A DNA stretch of 64,000 nucleotides. Source: Dorea longicatena. Lineage in GTDB: Bacteria; Bacillota; Clostridia; Lachnospirales; Lachnospiraceae. Made by a program: the position numbers and the translations under genes. The stretch lies in the NCBI RefSeq assembly GCF_025150085.1, contig NZ_CP102280.1, forward strand, positions 2,057,001 through 2,121,000, in the 5' to 3' direction. Positions within the stretch are counted from its first letter, which is position 1, and each line of letters opens with the position of its first letter. Of this stretch, positions 63,813 to 64,000 are shown in pieces. The notes beneath the pieces are model-generated. The model searched no databases. It was not told where the DNA came from and was given only the letters and a program-made list of their open reading frames with translations.

Positions 63813-64000
63813 CTACAAAATTTCCTTTTCTTTTTGACATTATATTGCCGATAACAAGCTTAAGCTGCTTTTTGCCGTCACTCAGCCATTTATCAACTCT
63901 ATTCTTATTCGTAAGGTCAAATACCGGTGTCCATGTATCCAGCATAATCACACTATAGTAGGCATCAAAGTTCTGCCCATTATGAGCCATAATCTTCTTC
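63778..64000 (-). CDS. C-terminal part of an unassigned protein (possibly flavodoxin/ferredoxin type), cut by the right edge
   Basis: The minus frame is open from the window edge (KKIMAHNGQNFDAYYSVIML) to TAA at 63778. The segment LDTWTPVFDLTNKNRVDKWL followed by a basic end recalls the C-terminal parts of clostridial flavodoxin/4Fe-4S (EFR1-type) proteins, but only ~74 residues are visible and I am not sure. Its last codons overlap the NifX-like remnant in another frame, so its own end may have been altered by a deletion or frameshift. Confidence 0.4.
   Translation of the reverse strand, partial: KKIMAHNGQNFDAYYSVIMLDTWTPVFDLTNKNRVDKWLSDGKKQLKLVIGNIMSKRKGNFVDRKLYSRKPEL

Noticed and set aside
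63548..63958. 136-residue plus-strand ORF
   Set aside because: The minus strand here carries the more convincing NifX-like tail, a terminator and a partial gene; the plus ORF lacks a ribosome site.

Overview
The window looks like the chromosome of a low-GC, Gram-positive anaerobe of the class Clostridia, most likely a gut Lachnospiraceae. The signs are a T-box in front of tyrS, HrcA-type CIRCE sites, a PrkC/PrpC kinase-phosphatase pair inside the priA-def-fmt-rsmB-rlmN-rsgA-rpe-thiN cluster, a free-standing AICAR transformylase next to a PurO-type IMP cyclohydrolase, and a sialic acid cluster driven by a sodium symporter. The species is not identifiable from this. Almost all genes lie on the minus strand.

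Layout. 1-3.3 kb: RNase R (cut by the left edge), secG and enolase. 3.4-9.4 kb: 4-hydroxybutyrate dehydrogenase, a YitT membrane protein, a TetR regulator, an MntP-like exporter, the last two steps of IMP synthesis and a frameshifted lipoprotein. 9.5-14.8 kb: a radical SAM protein, a 650-bp non-coding region made of nested giant inverted repeats, and a thiamin salvage operon (thiM-thiE-HAD/thiD) behind a TPP riboswitch. 14.8-25.4 kb: greA, a Cof hydrolase, a tRNA-binding protein, fucO with a TetR gene, an ABC-F ATPase, and a GntR/permease/serine hydrolase unit. 25.5-31.8 kb: rplM-rpsI, a GH13 amylase, a MATE exporter, a flavin reductase and T-box tyrS. 31.8-40.2 kb: sialic acid and amino-sugar catabolism (nanE, nanA, symporter, nanQ-like, ROK kinase, RpiR regulator, nagA, an SGNH esterase, divergent nagB). 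40.3-57.3 kb: lgt, ychF, the thiN-to-priA housekeeping run, murE and pepT. 57.7-64 kb: a second YitT protein, dinB overlapping clpB, hsp20, and at the edge the remains of two redox or metal-binding genes.

How it fits together. The nan cluster takes sialic acid in by symport, opens and splits it (NanQ-like, NanA), phosphorylates and epimerises ManNAc (ROK kinase, NanE), deacetylates GlcNAc-6-P (NagA) and ends at fructose-6-P (NagB). The housekeeping run couples replication restart, initiator-tRNA formylation and deformylation, rRNA methylation, ribosome assembly and Ser/Thr signalling. clpB and hsp20 have near-identical CIRCE promoters, and dinB is translationally coupled to clpB.

The least explained parts are: the 10911-11567 element, with three long hairpins inside an outer helix that touches the stop codons of both flanking genes and with mutually complementary loops; a repeat family attached just past intrinsic terminators at seven places; and a His/Cys-rich gene remnant near the right edge.
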